NCBI GenBank assembly: GCA_021234155.1
Contig: JAJEKV010000011.1
Coordinates: forward strand, 15,888,441-15,952,440
Reading direction: 5' to 3'
From: Isoetes taiwanensis
Taxonomy: Eukaryota; Streptophyta; Lycopodiopsida; Isoetales; Isoetaceae
Length of the DNA: 64,000 bases
This document shows, in pieces, positions 45,840 to 56,300 of the stretch; positions within the stretch are counted from its first letter, which is position 1, and each line of letters opens with the position of its first letter. Both the position numbers and the translations under genes were made by a program. Below the pieces are notes generated by a model that did not search any database, had not been told where the DNA came from, and saw nothing but the letters and a program-made list of their open reading frames with translations.

Positions 45840-46115
45840 GGAAAAAAATTCACAGACGCTGAAAGCTTCGCGAAAAAACCCGCTGAAAAACTTCACAGAC
45901 GCTGAAATATCTAATTACCGCTTAAAGTAGTGGTCCGACTTTCGCACGCTGAAAACTTCATTTAGCAGACGCGAAAGTTTTTCCACAGACGCTGTCGAAT
46001 TATTTTCACAGACGCCAAACCGGGCTGTTCGGCAGACTTGGTTTTAATACGCCACAGACGCCAAAAAGCTCGCAGACGCCGAATGAAGTTTTTAGCAGAC
46101 GCGAAATTTTATATA
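45840..46115. repeat. Left subterminal repeats of the hAT element
   Basis: About nine CAGACGC(C/T/G)GAAA-type motifs within 275 bp (for example CACAGACGCTGAAA, GCAGACGCGAAAGTT), the probable transposase-binding sites. Confidence 0.8.
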
Positions 46116-47143
46116 TTCATGGCTACGATTCCGGTTTTTACCGCCGCAAACAAGGTATTTCCTCACCCTAACCTTGCAATTTGCCACCCAAAACCTTTTT
46201 TTTTTTTTTTTTTTAGTTTTTAGGGTTTTTTTGTTGTTTTTTTTGATAGGTAGGCCGTGTTAGGTCCAGCTAGGCCCTCTCACTGCTGCCCCCGTAAGGG
46301 GCGAACGATGGTGAGTGCCTTGTTCCGTAAGCTGAGCTTGGCCTATTTTAGAAAAAAAAAAATAATAATAATAATTTAAGCAAATAAAAAATAATAATTT
46401 AAGCAAGTAAAAAAAAAAAAAAAAAAAAAAAAACAAAAAAGAAAAGAAATTGGTTGCCTTCCCTTAAACAACAACTGAGAGGGCTTTTTAGGGTTGTGTG
46501 TTGCCAAGAGCATAGGCATGCCCCCTTGCCCGGTATTGCCGCATTTATTTGGCCCATGCCGAGGGTGGGTGGCAATCGCCGGCTTAAGGCAACTAGGGTC
46601 TCCCTTTAGTAAGAGTATAACCCTCGCCGACGTTGTTGGCCTTGGTCACGCCGGTGTCGAAAGGTGTGTGTTGTACTTTTATTAAGGGTTAGGAGAATGT
46701 TTTATCAATTCACACCCTAGTTCCCCGATGGTGTTGTTGATGAAAGTCCGACACTAATATAGGAACTGGCGTATGTTTTGATAAGCATTCGATTGGTCTC
46801 GTCTTTTGAAAAAAGCGTGACCTAGGACAAGTGCAATGCATTTAAAACTTGCTAGCCTTGCATTTTGAAGTAGCCGGGCTATAGATCATAAATCGTGTTT
46901 TGGTCCTTTTATTTGTTACCCTATCCTTGGCCTTGCACATACATACTCATGTTAGGGTCTTAGTGTAGGAAGCATAAAATTAGTGTTTTGTTTTGGTTAA
47001 AGTGAGTTGATTTACCCTCATGTGCTAAGCACTAAATTGAAAGTTTTATCTTTGCTTGACTTGTAGGTGTTGTTTGTTGTCGGGCTATGATATCGCGAGT
47101 CGCATTTTGCTAGCCCGCTAGACAATCCCTTAAAACAAGAAGT
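46116..47143. other. hAT interior, left: leader-like region without a gene
   Basis: Contains T-runs and A-runs near 46195-46220 and 46345-46435 and a C/G-balanced stretch 46490-46690. May be promoter and leader of the plus-strand gene that follows; no TATA box stands out. Confidence 0.35.
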
Positions 47144-47308
47144 ATGACTTCGGAAGAGAGAGCGGAAGTTAACTTGCAACCAAATGTGGCATTAGTGTCT
47201 CGGATAGAGCCGCAACCCGCAGAGGGCATTGGCGTCTCAAACACAAAGGGGCGAGTCGCGAAACCGAAGTCATCTTCTCGCAAAGACTCGCCGCAGAAAA
47301 AGAAGTAG
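47144..47308 (+). pseudogene. Start of unidentified plus-strand hAT-borne gene
   Basis: ATG at 47144 opens 54 codons (MTSEERAEVNLQPNV...) ending in a basic tail (SSSRKDSPQKKK) and a stop at 47306. Further open segments follow to about 48070 in changing frames, including a charged, probably helical part (LELKEKADMECGVDQQKLKK) and EWEARRRADAKTTWFAMVD. I recognise no family. Breaks are numerous. Confidence 0.35.
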
Positions 47309-48063
47309 ACCACAACAAGCATGGTCTACTTTGAGACCAGATTTCATGAACTGGTTGTGTAATCGGTCGCAATGCCTCACCAGATTTGGAATTGATTACT
47401 AGCAGTGAGGAAGGATGGCTAGACTACCATGCGGGGCTGGTAAAAGATGCCGAGGGGCTTTTAAGCTTCAATGATGGAGCTAGACCCCGAAAAGAGTGAG
47501 CAAGAGAGGTATACATGGATAGTGGGTAATATTAGCCGCACTACCGCAATATGATCACGAAGTTGCAAATTTGAGTAGTCATCGCTGAGGCTAGAGTTGA
47601 AAGAAAAAGCCGACATGGAATGCGGCGTGGACCAACAGAAGTTGAAGAAAGAGGCCCATCAACCCCCATCTTGTTAAGAAAGTGTTGGCAAAACCATAAA
47701 AGCCAAACGCCCCGGTGAGACAGATAGGGAGTGGGAAGCTCGTAGAAGAGCGGATGCCAAGACTACTTGGTTTGCCATGGTAGATTCATCACAAATAATA
47801 AATAGACAAATCTAATTGGTTCTCGGTTCATATGGTGCAAAGGTGTATAAGTGCAATATTTTAGGGTCTAGTTTTATTAAAGATGAACCTTATTGTGTAA
47901 AACTTCAACATAATAATTTTCAGCATAGTACGTAACCCAATAAGTTAGTGGAAGCTATGTTTGAAGAACATGAGGGAGTCAGAATGCAAGTTAGGCACGG
48001 GTGTATAATACTGTTGCATTGGTAGCACAACCGCCTAGAAAGACAAGGCTTAATTTTCCCTTT

Positions 48064-48864
48064 TTGGAATGGAGGTTCGCTTGGCAACCTTCTTTACAAG
48101 TCATGGGTCCAATGCCTTTGCAGAGCTTGCATTTAAGAAGTTGGGAGCTGTCCCCGAGTTGAGATCGGACTTGAGGCTGCTTGAGGAGCCAGAAAGAAAG
48201 AATTATTTGTTGCCTCTAGGGTTGGGGACTTAGCAATGTCATTCTCAGAAGGGCTACTTAAAGCTCCATCAAGAAAGATATTTGCATATGGACTTGCATC
48301 CCGGGCAATATATTGCTCCATTTTGATTATGGAAAGGAGAAGGGATGTATTAATCCTCGTGTGTACATTGGCATTTGTGATTGGGGTGAATCCGTGTTGA
48401 TCCACGAGACAGTGGAGGTAAAACGATGGCATTACAAGGGTATGGATGGCGAAGGTAAGAAAAGAATTGAGATGGAAAGGGCTAGGCATCCATATATGCA
48501 TGATGATCTTTTTTTTGGTAGTGGCTCGAAGACAGTGCCTGCAAGGGTTGACTTTGATTTACACGGGGCAGCGTACATTGTCTACTACTTAGCTGACTTT
48601 GCTAGTAAGTACTCCTACATGGAGTCAATAGGAAACTTGGAGCAACAAGGCAAGCATCGGAGAATGTGCGACTATTTGAAACATTGCGTTGAGTCGCCAA
48701 TGAGGGACAAAACGAAAAATTTGATATGGCCCAGCTACTTGACACAATGCGGGCGCATTGCTCTCCAATTCCGTGCGAGGCCACAATTGGAATCGAGATT
48801 GATTCTTCAACTTGGCCAGGGTGGCGACGATGCATTAGACCAAGCTGGTCCTAGTCACGCCTAG
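48064..48864 (+). pseudogene. Unidentified protein inside the hAT element
   Basis: A coherent reading starts near 48064 (MEVRLATFFTSHGSNAFAEL; LRSDLRLLEEPERKNYLLPL), shifts frame near 48230-48310, and continues as an intact 183-codon frame from 48313 to 48864. That part contains GICDWGESVLIHETVEVKRW, HPYMHDDLFFGSGSKTVP, DLHGAAYIVYYLADFASKYS and SPMRDKTKNLIWPSYLTQCG. It has normal amino-acid balance, with Trp and Cys, unlike a chance frame. It is not a hAT transposase domain. It could be a second transposon protein or a captured host gene; I cannot tell which. Confidence 0.5.
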
Positions 48865-49160
48865 CGTGCATATTCACTTACATTCAAACATCCTTGTATT
48901 ACATAATATTCCAACTAAATTCATTAAATGAAACATTATTGTCTGATGCTACATGAAAGATTATTGTCTATGTGTGTTGTGTAGCTTAGTTTTCCTTTTC
49001 GTGTGTTTTTTGTGTTATTTATTCTATGCTTTTTTATATGTCGCAGCTAACGAACATTATAAAGACAAGAAGTCAAAGCACACCTATACAAGTCAGTCAG
49101 TGCACCTATAGAAGTCAGCAGTCCAAATTATGTCCCACCTAACAGATCGAAGAATTGAAT
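48865..49160. other. Spacer after the unidentified protein
   Basis: A/T-rich, no frame; probable 3' untranslated region or intron. Confidence 0.4.
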
Positions 49161-49695
49161 CCCCGACACACGGAATGCCGGTGGCGTCGAGCAGGAGGGA
49201 TCAAGATGGATTTTCGGTTCCCTCTAATTTGAGGACCCCCTCTACTCGATCTCCTTGGCATCAAGGGTTGGAGAACGAGCTTGAGATGTCACCGCTTTAA
49301 GAAATGGAGAGAGCAAAGAAGACATGCAAGGGCGAATGAGTTTCGCGACGCCGGCAGAGTTAAGAAGGTTCGCGTCGCGATGGATGAAGTTTCAAAGAGG
49401 GGATAATTGCACCATCACGAGGTGCATAATGTAGTCGGGCGGCGGGGCACGGCTATTGTCCAAGTGGAGCAGACTACGACGATGTAATCACAAATTTGGA
49501 CAAGAATGAGTTTGAAAGTGAGTGGCCTAGTAGACGGGGTAAGTATAAGGCTCACGAGTGCAAGAATGCTGTGGTTCGAGCAAAAGCACTCGAGCGTCAT
49601 GTCCAAGTGAAGGGACATTTACCCCATAACGGTGAGTTTAGTAAGAGTTTTGCGCAGCAAGTATACTACGAGCTTGTGAAGGAAGTGCCCGTGAA
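49161..49695 (+). pseudogene. Further unidentified coding relic in the hAT element
   Basis: Broken plus-strand frames; the best runs from about 49496 to 49690 with DKNEFESEWPSRRGKYKAHE, ALERHVQVKGHLPHNGEFSK and AQQVYYELVKEVP. It ends where the foldback block begins, with a short direct repeat (GTGAAGGAAGTGCCC twice). No family recognised. Confidence 0.3.
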
Positions 49696-49705
49696 GGAAG
49701 TGCCC

Positions 49706-49829
49706 ATTCCTTTGGGTGGCACATGCCATGCAAACCCATTTGGGTATTCAGCGCATGTGCCACCCAGAGGAATAGAGTACAGATTATAGGTCTGGATAGC
49801 ATTCAAAGCCCAATTTGGCATACCGAAGT
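49706..49829. repeat. Foldback H1 in the hAT element
   Basis: Inverted arms ATTCCTTTGGGTGGCACATG and CATGTGCCACCCAGAGGAAT (49706-49773), about 20 bp each with one mismatch, followed by sequence to 49829 that matches the right part of H4. H1 is thus a left-truncated direct repeat of H4. Confidence 0.85.
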
Positions 49830-49840
49830 GTCTTCCAACT

Positions 49841-49973
49841 CGCTCACCCTGGCTTAGTCTCTTTCGTTTTCTGTTTTGTGTATCTAATTTGCCCCCTAGG
49901 ATGACATCGCTCACTCAGGTGGCGAATTAGATACGCCAAGCAGGAAACTCGAAAAGGGAGTAAGCCAAGAGCG
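49841..49973. repeat. Foldback H2 in the hAT element
   Basis: About 55-bp imperfect arms: CGCTC..GGCTTA.TC.CTTT and GTATCTAATT.GCC on the left, complemented by GGCGAATTAGATACGCC and GAGTAAGCCAAGAGCG on the right. The loop centres near 49900. Confidence 0.75.
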
Positions 49974-50033
49974 CAACCCTCTTGAATGGAGCGTGATCCT
50001 TCGGGTTAATTGGATGTTAGTGATTGATGAGTT

Positions 50034-50155
50034 CAAGCATCGAGACTTCCCAATCTTTCTTTCCCCTCCTCTTTGGGTAATGTAGCTTAGTTTACATGCT
50101 AAGTTCCATTGTTCAAAGAGGGGTGAAAGCAAGGGTTGGGAAGTCTCGATGCTTG
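50034..50155. repeat. Foldback H3, microRNA-precursor-like hairpin
   Basis: Arms begin with a perfect 20-bp match (CAAGCATCGAGACTTCCCAA against its complement at 50136-50155). They continue with mismatches and small bulges down to CTTAG(8-nt loop)CTAAG, giving a stem of ~57 bp over 122 bp. Weak pairing extends a few bases outward. Size and near-perfect lower stem resemble a plant MIR precursor or young inverted repeat. Confidence 0.8.
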
Positions 50156-50203
50156 TACTCGTGTCTCTTTCATCCCGGCCCGAGCGTGATCCTCTTGAAT
50201 GGT

Positions 50204-50364
50204 TGCCAAATCGCCATTTGGATGCCATCCGACCTATAATTTGTACCTCCATTCCTTTGGGTGGCACATGCCATGCAAACCCATTTGGGTATTCGAGCAT
50301 GTGCCACCCGAGAGGAATAGAGTACGATTATAGGTCCGGATAGCATTCAAAGCCCAATTTGGCA
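50204..50364. repeat. Foldback H4 in the hAT element
   Basis: 161 bp with ~75-bp arms: TGCCAAAT, GCCATCCGACCTATAAT and ATTCCTTTGGGTGGCACATG on the left, complemented by CATGTGCCACCCGAGAGGAA, ATTATAGGTCCGGATAGC and ATTTGGCA on the right. H1 is a truncated copy; all differences between H1 and H4 fall at CAG or CTG of H1. Confidence 0.85.
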
Positions 50365-50829
50365 TACCGGGTTATTCCCGACTTGGGTACCGGCACCTTG
50401 TGAACCTTCGATGGATCGATTCGTCCCCGGCTGGTCCGGTCGGCTGTTTGGCCCCTTCACATGCGTAGATTACTTCTCATCGAAGATTCTCGGGCGCATA
50501 AGAGGCAAGCAACAACGGAGGTCGAGACGGGTCTGATCCAACGAAGGTTTTCGTGGCAATCTTGGTTACACATGAAAGAAACATAGAAAGAAACATAGAA
50601 AGAACTATCATACATTAACGAAACATTTGTGACAAAAATTATAACCAAAAACTTCTTTTTATTAATAGTGCCGGGGACGGTTACAATAGTATGAAAATCC
50701 TCAAGACCAATTACAATGTGATCAAGATACTCATCACATCATTTTTCTAGGCGCAAATTTCTTCATCGGGCTTCATCATTTGCGCTTCCATCCTCTTCTT
50801 TGGGAACCTAGGTTCAACCTCCGATGACC

Positions 50830-53030
50830 CTTTCCTTTAGTGAAACGCCCTCGAGACGTGTTTTTCCTAGCCCGCTCTCGCTTGTCAAGGTAAAGCGCAA
50901 AGGTGAGTCCGTTGATCACGTAAGCCCGATCACGCCATCAACCGCATTGCTCGAACTCGCCTTTTCAGATCGGACTCCTCGGTATCCTCGCCGTCGGCCG
51001 ATCCGGCTCCGAGAATATGGCTTGGTCTATATCATCTTCGTCATCAACGGCGGGGTACGCTTGAATGTCTTCATCAACATGGCTTGCGGCATTTATTGCA
51101 AGCATCTCGCCCTCACCGCCTTCGAAGCCGTCCTCTTCCACTTCGAAATCGCATCCATGAAAGGAAATCAGAAGCTTATCGATTGCGGATGTACCATCGT
51201 TACGATTCAATAGCCGCCAGTTTGAGAAGTTGTATACAAGTTTGTCGCCGCTTTCTTATGTAGCAAGCGATTGCGGGTGACACCGTGTGTATGTACTTAT
51301 AGGCACTCCAATTCCTCTCACTTGCACTATTGGAAGATACCAAAGAGAGGATAGTCATTGCAATTGCCTCGCAAGGTATCGAAAACTTGCCCATGGGCTT
51401 GCCACCATGCATATGATTCCATATTTGGTTCCTTCTTATGACTCTCCGGTCGTCGTGAAGCTCTTCATCCGCCCACCTTCCACTCGTGTTCTCGGTATTC
51501 GCTAACTTCGGCAATGAAAAGCTTGTAGTCCGAGCTGTTGGGATAGAACATTTTGCAACCTTCTTCAACGACCCCATCACTTCTTTATCCGTATGCTGGT
51601 CCATATCGTGGTTGTGTGGGTCTAAGGCATGCGCTGGCGCCATGAAGATCAACGTATGACTTCTTCCATCGCTTCATTGAAGTCTCCGGTAGTGTGCTGC
51701 GCTTTAGCATTGTCAAATGGCGCATTGGGACCATCACGTTCTAGGAAGGATTGAATGGAGTGCCAACACCTCCGACCTTTCCGCTTGCCTTCAAGAATCA
51801 AGGGTTTTGATGGCATGACAAACAAAGGTTGCATGCACCTCACAACATTTTTACACCTTTCCAAAATGTCTCCCCAAGCATTTCTCGAAGGGCGCAGCTT
51901 TGTTGTCGGTGTTTAGCGGCATTTTTCCCTTTCGCCTTCTTTCCCAATCAAAAACTCTCAGATGATTAAAGGTTGAGATAATCCAATCACGACACTTCAG
52001 CACTCTTTCAAGACAGATATAATTGGAACCAAACCGAGTTTGCCCAGGATTCATGAGTGCTAGGCTCTTCTGACGCAATGACTTGTAAATGGCATAAATT
52101 GCCGGCTTCTTTGTGATGAATTTTACAAGCCGACGCTTTACGAATGGGATCTTTGAACCACGCGTCTTTGTGGAGAACCAGTCCTTCAAAGAATAGGTTC
52201 GTGGCAATGGCATTGGCAACTAGTAGCATGCAACCCTGGAAATTCGGCCTCCAGTAATTGACCCGCTAGCTTGCAATTAGACGCGTTATCCATTACAACT
52301 TGAAATATTCTCTTCGGTCCAAAACTCTCTATCACGGCCTTTGTTTTCTGAAAAATCCAATCTCCGGTCACTTGGTCGGGTTTTGGTTTCTACGGTTTTC
52401 AAAAATACTTCACCCCCGGATACACGATCATGAAATTAATAAGATGGTCCTTGTTTACATTGCTCCAACCATCGGTCACTAATGAAGCCGGCAGCTTGAT
52501 CCTACGACACAACTTCATCTCCACCCTCTCAACCATTTTTCCATGTATTTCATCAACCATCTTATTGTTGGCATGCTTGTATGAAGGCGCCTTAAAAGCC
52601 GGTCCTGCTTTGGCAACTTCTTCAAGGCTTCTTTCATTGCTTTATGCTCCAGAATATGTGGAGACAGCCCAGCATATAAAAATGCCTCTACAACCTTCAG
52701 TTGTGTCTTCTTCAATTGCTCTGATGTTAAGCAATGATCAACCCTCTGTTGCTTCGTCTGTCTTTCCACTATTTCAATTGTCTCTATCATTCTCTGTTCT
52801 CCCGTGCTTGTACCTATTGACCCTAGTCCGCCCTCTGATCGGTATGCTGTCCCAACAGGGGGGGTGGTATAGTTATCTTAAATGCCGCTACGCCTACCCA
52901 CGCTCTTGAGTATTCGTAACTTCGTCTTTTTCTCATATTATTCTTCGTTTTATGTATCCCATCCGGTCGAGACAATCTCGATGGCATCCTTTCATAAGTC
53001 GGCAGATGCGGTACAAGTTGCGACACCGAC
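50830..53030 (-). pseudogene. hAT transposase (DUF659 and dimerisation domain), degraded as given
   Basis: From right to left on the minus strand: a basic N-terminal segment (HLPTYERMPSRLSRPDGIHK), a hAT/DUF659 start (VVEAFLYAGLSPHILEH..MKEALKKL), and catalytic-region blocks (LPASLVTDGWSNVNKDHLIN; FQVVMDNASNCKLAGQLLEA). Next come FITKKPAIYAIYKSLRQKSL and LKCRDWIISTFNHLRVFDWE, and then the C-terminal hAT dimerisation signature (ILSLVSSNSASERNWSAYKY, IHT). An acidic tail (VDEDIQAYPAVDDEDDIDQA) follows. At least five frame changes split it. The stretch is strongly depleted in CAG/CTG, so some shifts may be sequence artefacts rather than decay. Confidence 0.85.
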
Positions 53031-53689
53031 GCCTCGCTTCACGTAAGATGTGAGCTCAATTCTTGTTGCGTAACCATTTACCGATGTGTATCCACAAAAC
53101 ACACATTCCCACTCGTTTCGCCAAACTCTTTCACAAACTCCCATTACGGGCCTCTTTTCCGACCACCAACTCGATCATCAGCGACCATGTGCATCGAGTT
53201 GCGCCCCGTCGTTACCGCCACGCGCACACGCAGCCCTCCTCGCACCTCTAGAGGTAGATGCATGACCACTGCCTGCACCTCCGTGAGGTAGATGCATGAC
53301 CGGTAGCCACCATTGCTCTTCCGGACCGGTGACAATGTCTCTTAATCGACTCCTTGATTACACGAACTAAAGGAAGACGATATATGCAAAGGAGCAAGCT
53401 CACAATGCATATGTTACGCCGACGTTAAATCGCGCGAGAATCAAGGGGGTTGGACGGGACCCTATAGGATATTCTATGGAAGCGATGCCAACCCAAAGTT
53501 GGAAACCACCGGACGGAGTAAACTCACGTTCCAAAGATCCAACGTCGCCGCGGACTCGAAAAACGACACCTCAAAGGCAAACCGTTTCCCAAGGAGTGTT
53601 TTGACTCAACCTGGCGGTCAACGTTCGAGGTGAATTCTAGGGCTAATCACGTTTTTCTTAAATATACTATTAACAGTGCCACAAAACAG
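53031..53689. other. hAT interior, right: probable transposase leader
   Basis: No gene. Lies between the transposase start and the right subterminal repeats, so it probably holds its promoter and leader. A 20-bp direct repeat (GAGGTAGATGCATGACC, near 53250 and 53283) is present. Confidence 0.35.
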
Positions 53690-54130
53690 GTCAAACAATT
53701 GGGCAAATATTTTTTGCTTAGTAAATCGGGCAAAACAGCTAGAAAATTTTCGCGTACGCGAAAGGAACAAACCGCAGCGTCTGAAAATATTTTCGCGACG
53801 TGAAGATTATGTTTCGCGTGCACGCCGGTTCAAAATATTTCGGCAGACGCGAAAAACATTAACCGCTCAGACGCGAAAAAATTCGGCGACGCCGGAGGCG
53901 TCGTTTTTTCTGCAGAAAAAAAATTGGTTTCGGCGACGCCGCGAATCAGAATCTTCGCCAGCGTCGCCGAAATTTTTTCAGCGACGCTGCGGTTTTGTTG
54001 CTTTCGCTGTGACGCCGAAAATTTTTCACGCCGGAATTGTTTTCCGCCCGATTTTTATGCGTTTTATCACGGCAAATTTGTGCCAGATCATTCAATTCAT
54101 AATGTATTCCTCGTATAAAACGCGTCTGGC
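53690..54130. repeat. Right subterminal repeats of the hAT element
   Basis: CAGACGCGAAAA, GGCGACGCCG, GCGTCGCCG and CAGCGACGCTG motifs in both orientations, richer and more palindromic than the left end. The last ~30 bp share GTATA..ACG with the left end next to the terminal repeat. Confidence 0.8.
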
Positions 54131-54156
54131 CGTTTGATCCTATCCCTGGCACAATC

Positions 54157-56300
54157 ACAAATTTGTCTGACGATGTTGTTATCTACATCCTAATAGAAAT
54201 GAGTTACTGCTGGAGACTGTCTTCAAGAAAATGAAATATGAATCATTATTTCATATCTGGCCAATTCATAATTACTTAATTCCTTTGTGCCCAAACGAAA
54301 CCAAGAATTGATATCAACTGAAACTGCCCTTTTGTTCGAAACCCACAGGGTAGTTATGCCAAACCCATAATACAACGCACTTCAAGCAAGAAGGCAATAC
54401 CTCGATGCAGAGTGTTTGGGGTCTGCTGTTTCTACAAATAACTTGCATGTATATGCTGGTTGAAAATGGCAGTCCATGAATTATGGTCAATGTGATGCTG
54501 TAAATAACAAAATTGCCAAGGAAGGCAAATGCTTGTGGAGCCATTAAATAGGAATGCTAATATATGAAAGTTTTGAAGGAGACAAAACAAGCACCTCTCT
54601 CCGGAAGAAGCACAAGTCTACCAAAACAAGAAATCCCTACTGAAATCCAAAAGCCATCTCATTTCCAAAACAAGAGCAATTGAAATTTAAAAGCCTCGAA
54701 AGAAGCCCAAAGCGTGCCTCGTGTGCTTCACTGCATCGACCGCCTGAGCATGCCTCATTCTGTCTGCCATGTGTTCCAAACCATAACCACGCATTCCAAA
54801 TCCTAACATTCTAACGTAGAAAATGTAGAAGAAAATGATAAAAACCTTCGCTGCTCTGAAACTCTATTTCTACCGTCAACATATAAAATCATATGGTAGA
54901 CTTGTCGCTTTTCACAATCTCGAAACCTTTTGGATAAAATAGTTCTTGTGATACACCAAAAGGGGATGCTTTGGTATGTATATGTAGCACAATAACAAGG
55001 AATTCCAGGGGTTTGATATGGATGCATAAATCACTATTCCTAAATACCATAGACCATACTCCTAAAACAATTAAATAGGTTATTATTGAAAAAAAAAAAA
55101 ACAAAAAGAGAAAAAATATAGATTCAATAAAAAAAAAAATAAGCACATTAGTTTGTTGGTTGCATTGGTTAAAGCACTCTTATTAGGATATTGAATTATT
55201 TTGGTAGAGGTTCGAATCTCTGTGTCTCAAAATCTGAAACCTTAGGCGAGCCTGTATAGAGAGGAATCCCAATATTTCATATTCCAAAACCTCAGGCGAA
55301 CCTGTATTCCATGTTTCAAAATTATAGGCACCCCCGACCATAATCAAAACAGGAGGCACCCAGAGGCCCTAACATATGATCGGGGCCGTAGGATGGACAA
55401 ATTTGACGACTGAGTATACCTCCTTTGGTATGTATAGTTCATGGGATTACAGAAAATGAACAAATTATGAGTATCAACAACAAGACTTCCATTGTGCAGC
55501 ATGCATTGGAACCAAATGAGAGCAACTTGGCAGAGTCCTCTCTCAGGCAAGTACCTTCTATTGATGAACCTTTTTATTGACAATAATTGTACTTTTAAAT
55601 TTTCGATTAATAGAATGTTTGATCTTGTGCCTGGGTAAGTTACTGATGATAATGACATCGAGTGATAAAAAAACTAGAGAAAGGATGAACTCTTAGATAA
55701 TAATACTCTATTACCTAACCCTAAAGTTTTCTCTAAAAGCTTAGGTCAATAAATTATATAGTGCGTGTAAAACCATTACTTTGTAATTTTATATTTTCTG
55801 TGATCAGGTAATTGCAGTTAAAATATCGATTGAGTGCTTTTGATTACAAATAAAAACATCCTTCAAGGAAAAAAAGTAGGTGTCTTATCGAAAAGAACCT
55901 TCCTTCTAGAAGGTAAAAAATGAAGAGAGTGAAAAGTAAAAAACAAATAAAAACATCACGTTGAAGAAAAGATATAAGAGTTGAATTGACTTGAATCGAA
56001 CTGAATTATATCTCTACGTCCATTGAGGCCAAATCAATCTATAGGACAAATCATGCTGTTAGACAGTAAAATTTCTGCCTAAAAAGAATCTTCATATCGT
56101 TCCCATTTACACCACTTTTTATCAGCTTCTGAAAAATAGATATACAACACACCACCCCAAATTGCAGTGATGCAATATGACATAATCTCATAGAAGATTA
56201 CAAGCCAATGCCACTTTACAGAACAATTTGACTCTGAAAATTGAGGCACTCCATCTGCATCACGTTGAAAGAGTGATCTGCGCTCAGGGGGGATTGTATG
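54157..56300. other. Intergenic, 3' of the GT2 gene
   Basis: A/T-rich with an A-run near 55090-55135 and the tRNA-like segment noted separately. No protein-coding gene recognised. Confidence 0.5.
55148..55232 (+). repeat. tRNA-derived SINE head or tRNA pseudogene
   Basis: GGTTGCATTGGTTAAAGCAC resembles the tRNA D-arm/A-box region, and AGAGGTTCGAATCTCT is a good B box with a T-arm stem. Spacing (~55 bp) suits an internal pol III promoter. The acceptor stem does not pair well, so a working tRNA is unlikely. Downstream sequence to ~55370 (two AGGCGA(G/A)CCTGTAT copies) may be the SINE body. Confidence 0.5.

Larger units (their letters stand above)
45733..54148. mobile_element. hAT transposon, 8.4 kb, with TIRs and 8-bp TSD
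   Basis: Termini are CAGGGATAGGTTC on the left and the complement of CAGGGATAGGATC on the right, the form typical of hAT ends. An exact 8-bp duplication GCACAATC flanks it (45725-45732 and 54149-54156). Both ends carry subterminal CAGACGC/GACGCGAAA repeats. Inside are a minus-strand hAT transposase remnant (about 50830-53030), plus-strand gene fragments of unknown identity (47144-49690) and a block of four foldbacks between them. The structural ends and duplication make the boundaries secure. Confidence 0.95.

Noticed and set aside
55148-55232. Functional tRNA gene
   Set aside because: T-arm and B box are good, but acceptor and anticodon arms do not pair properly.
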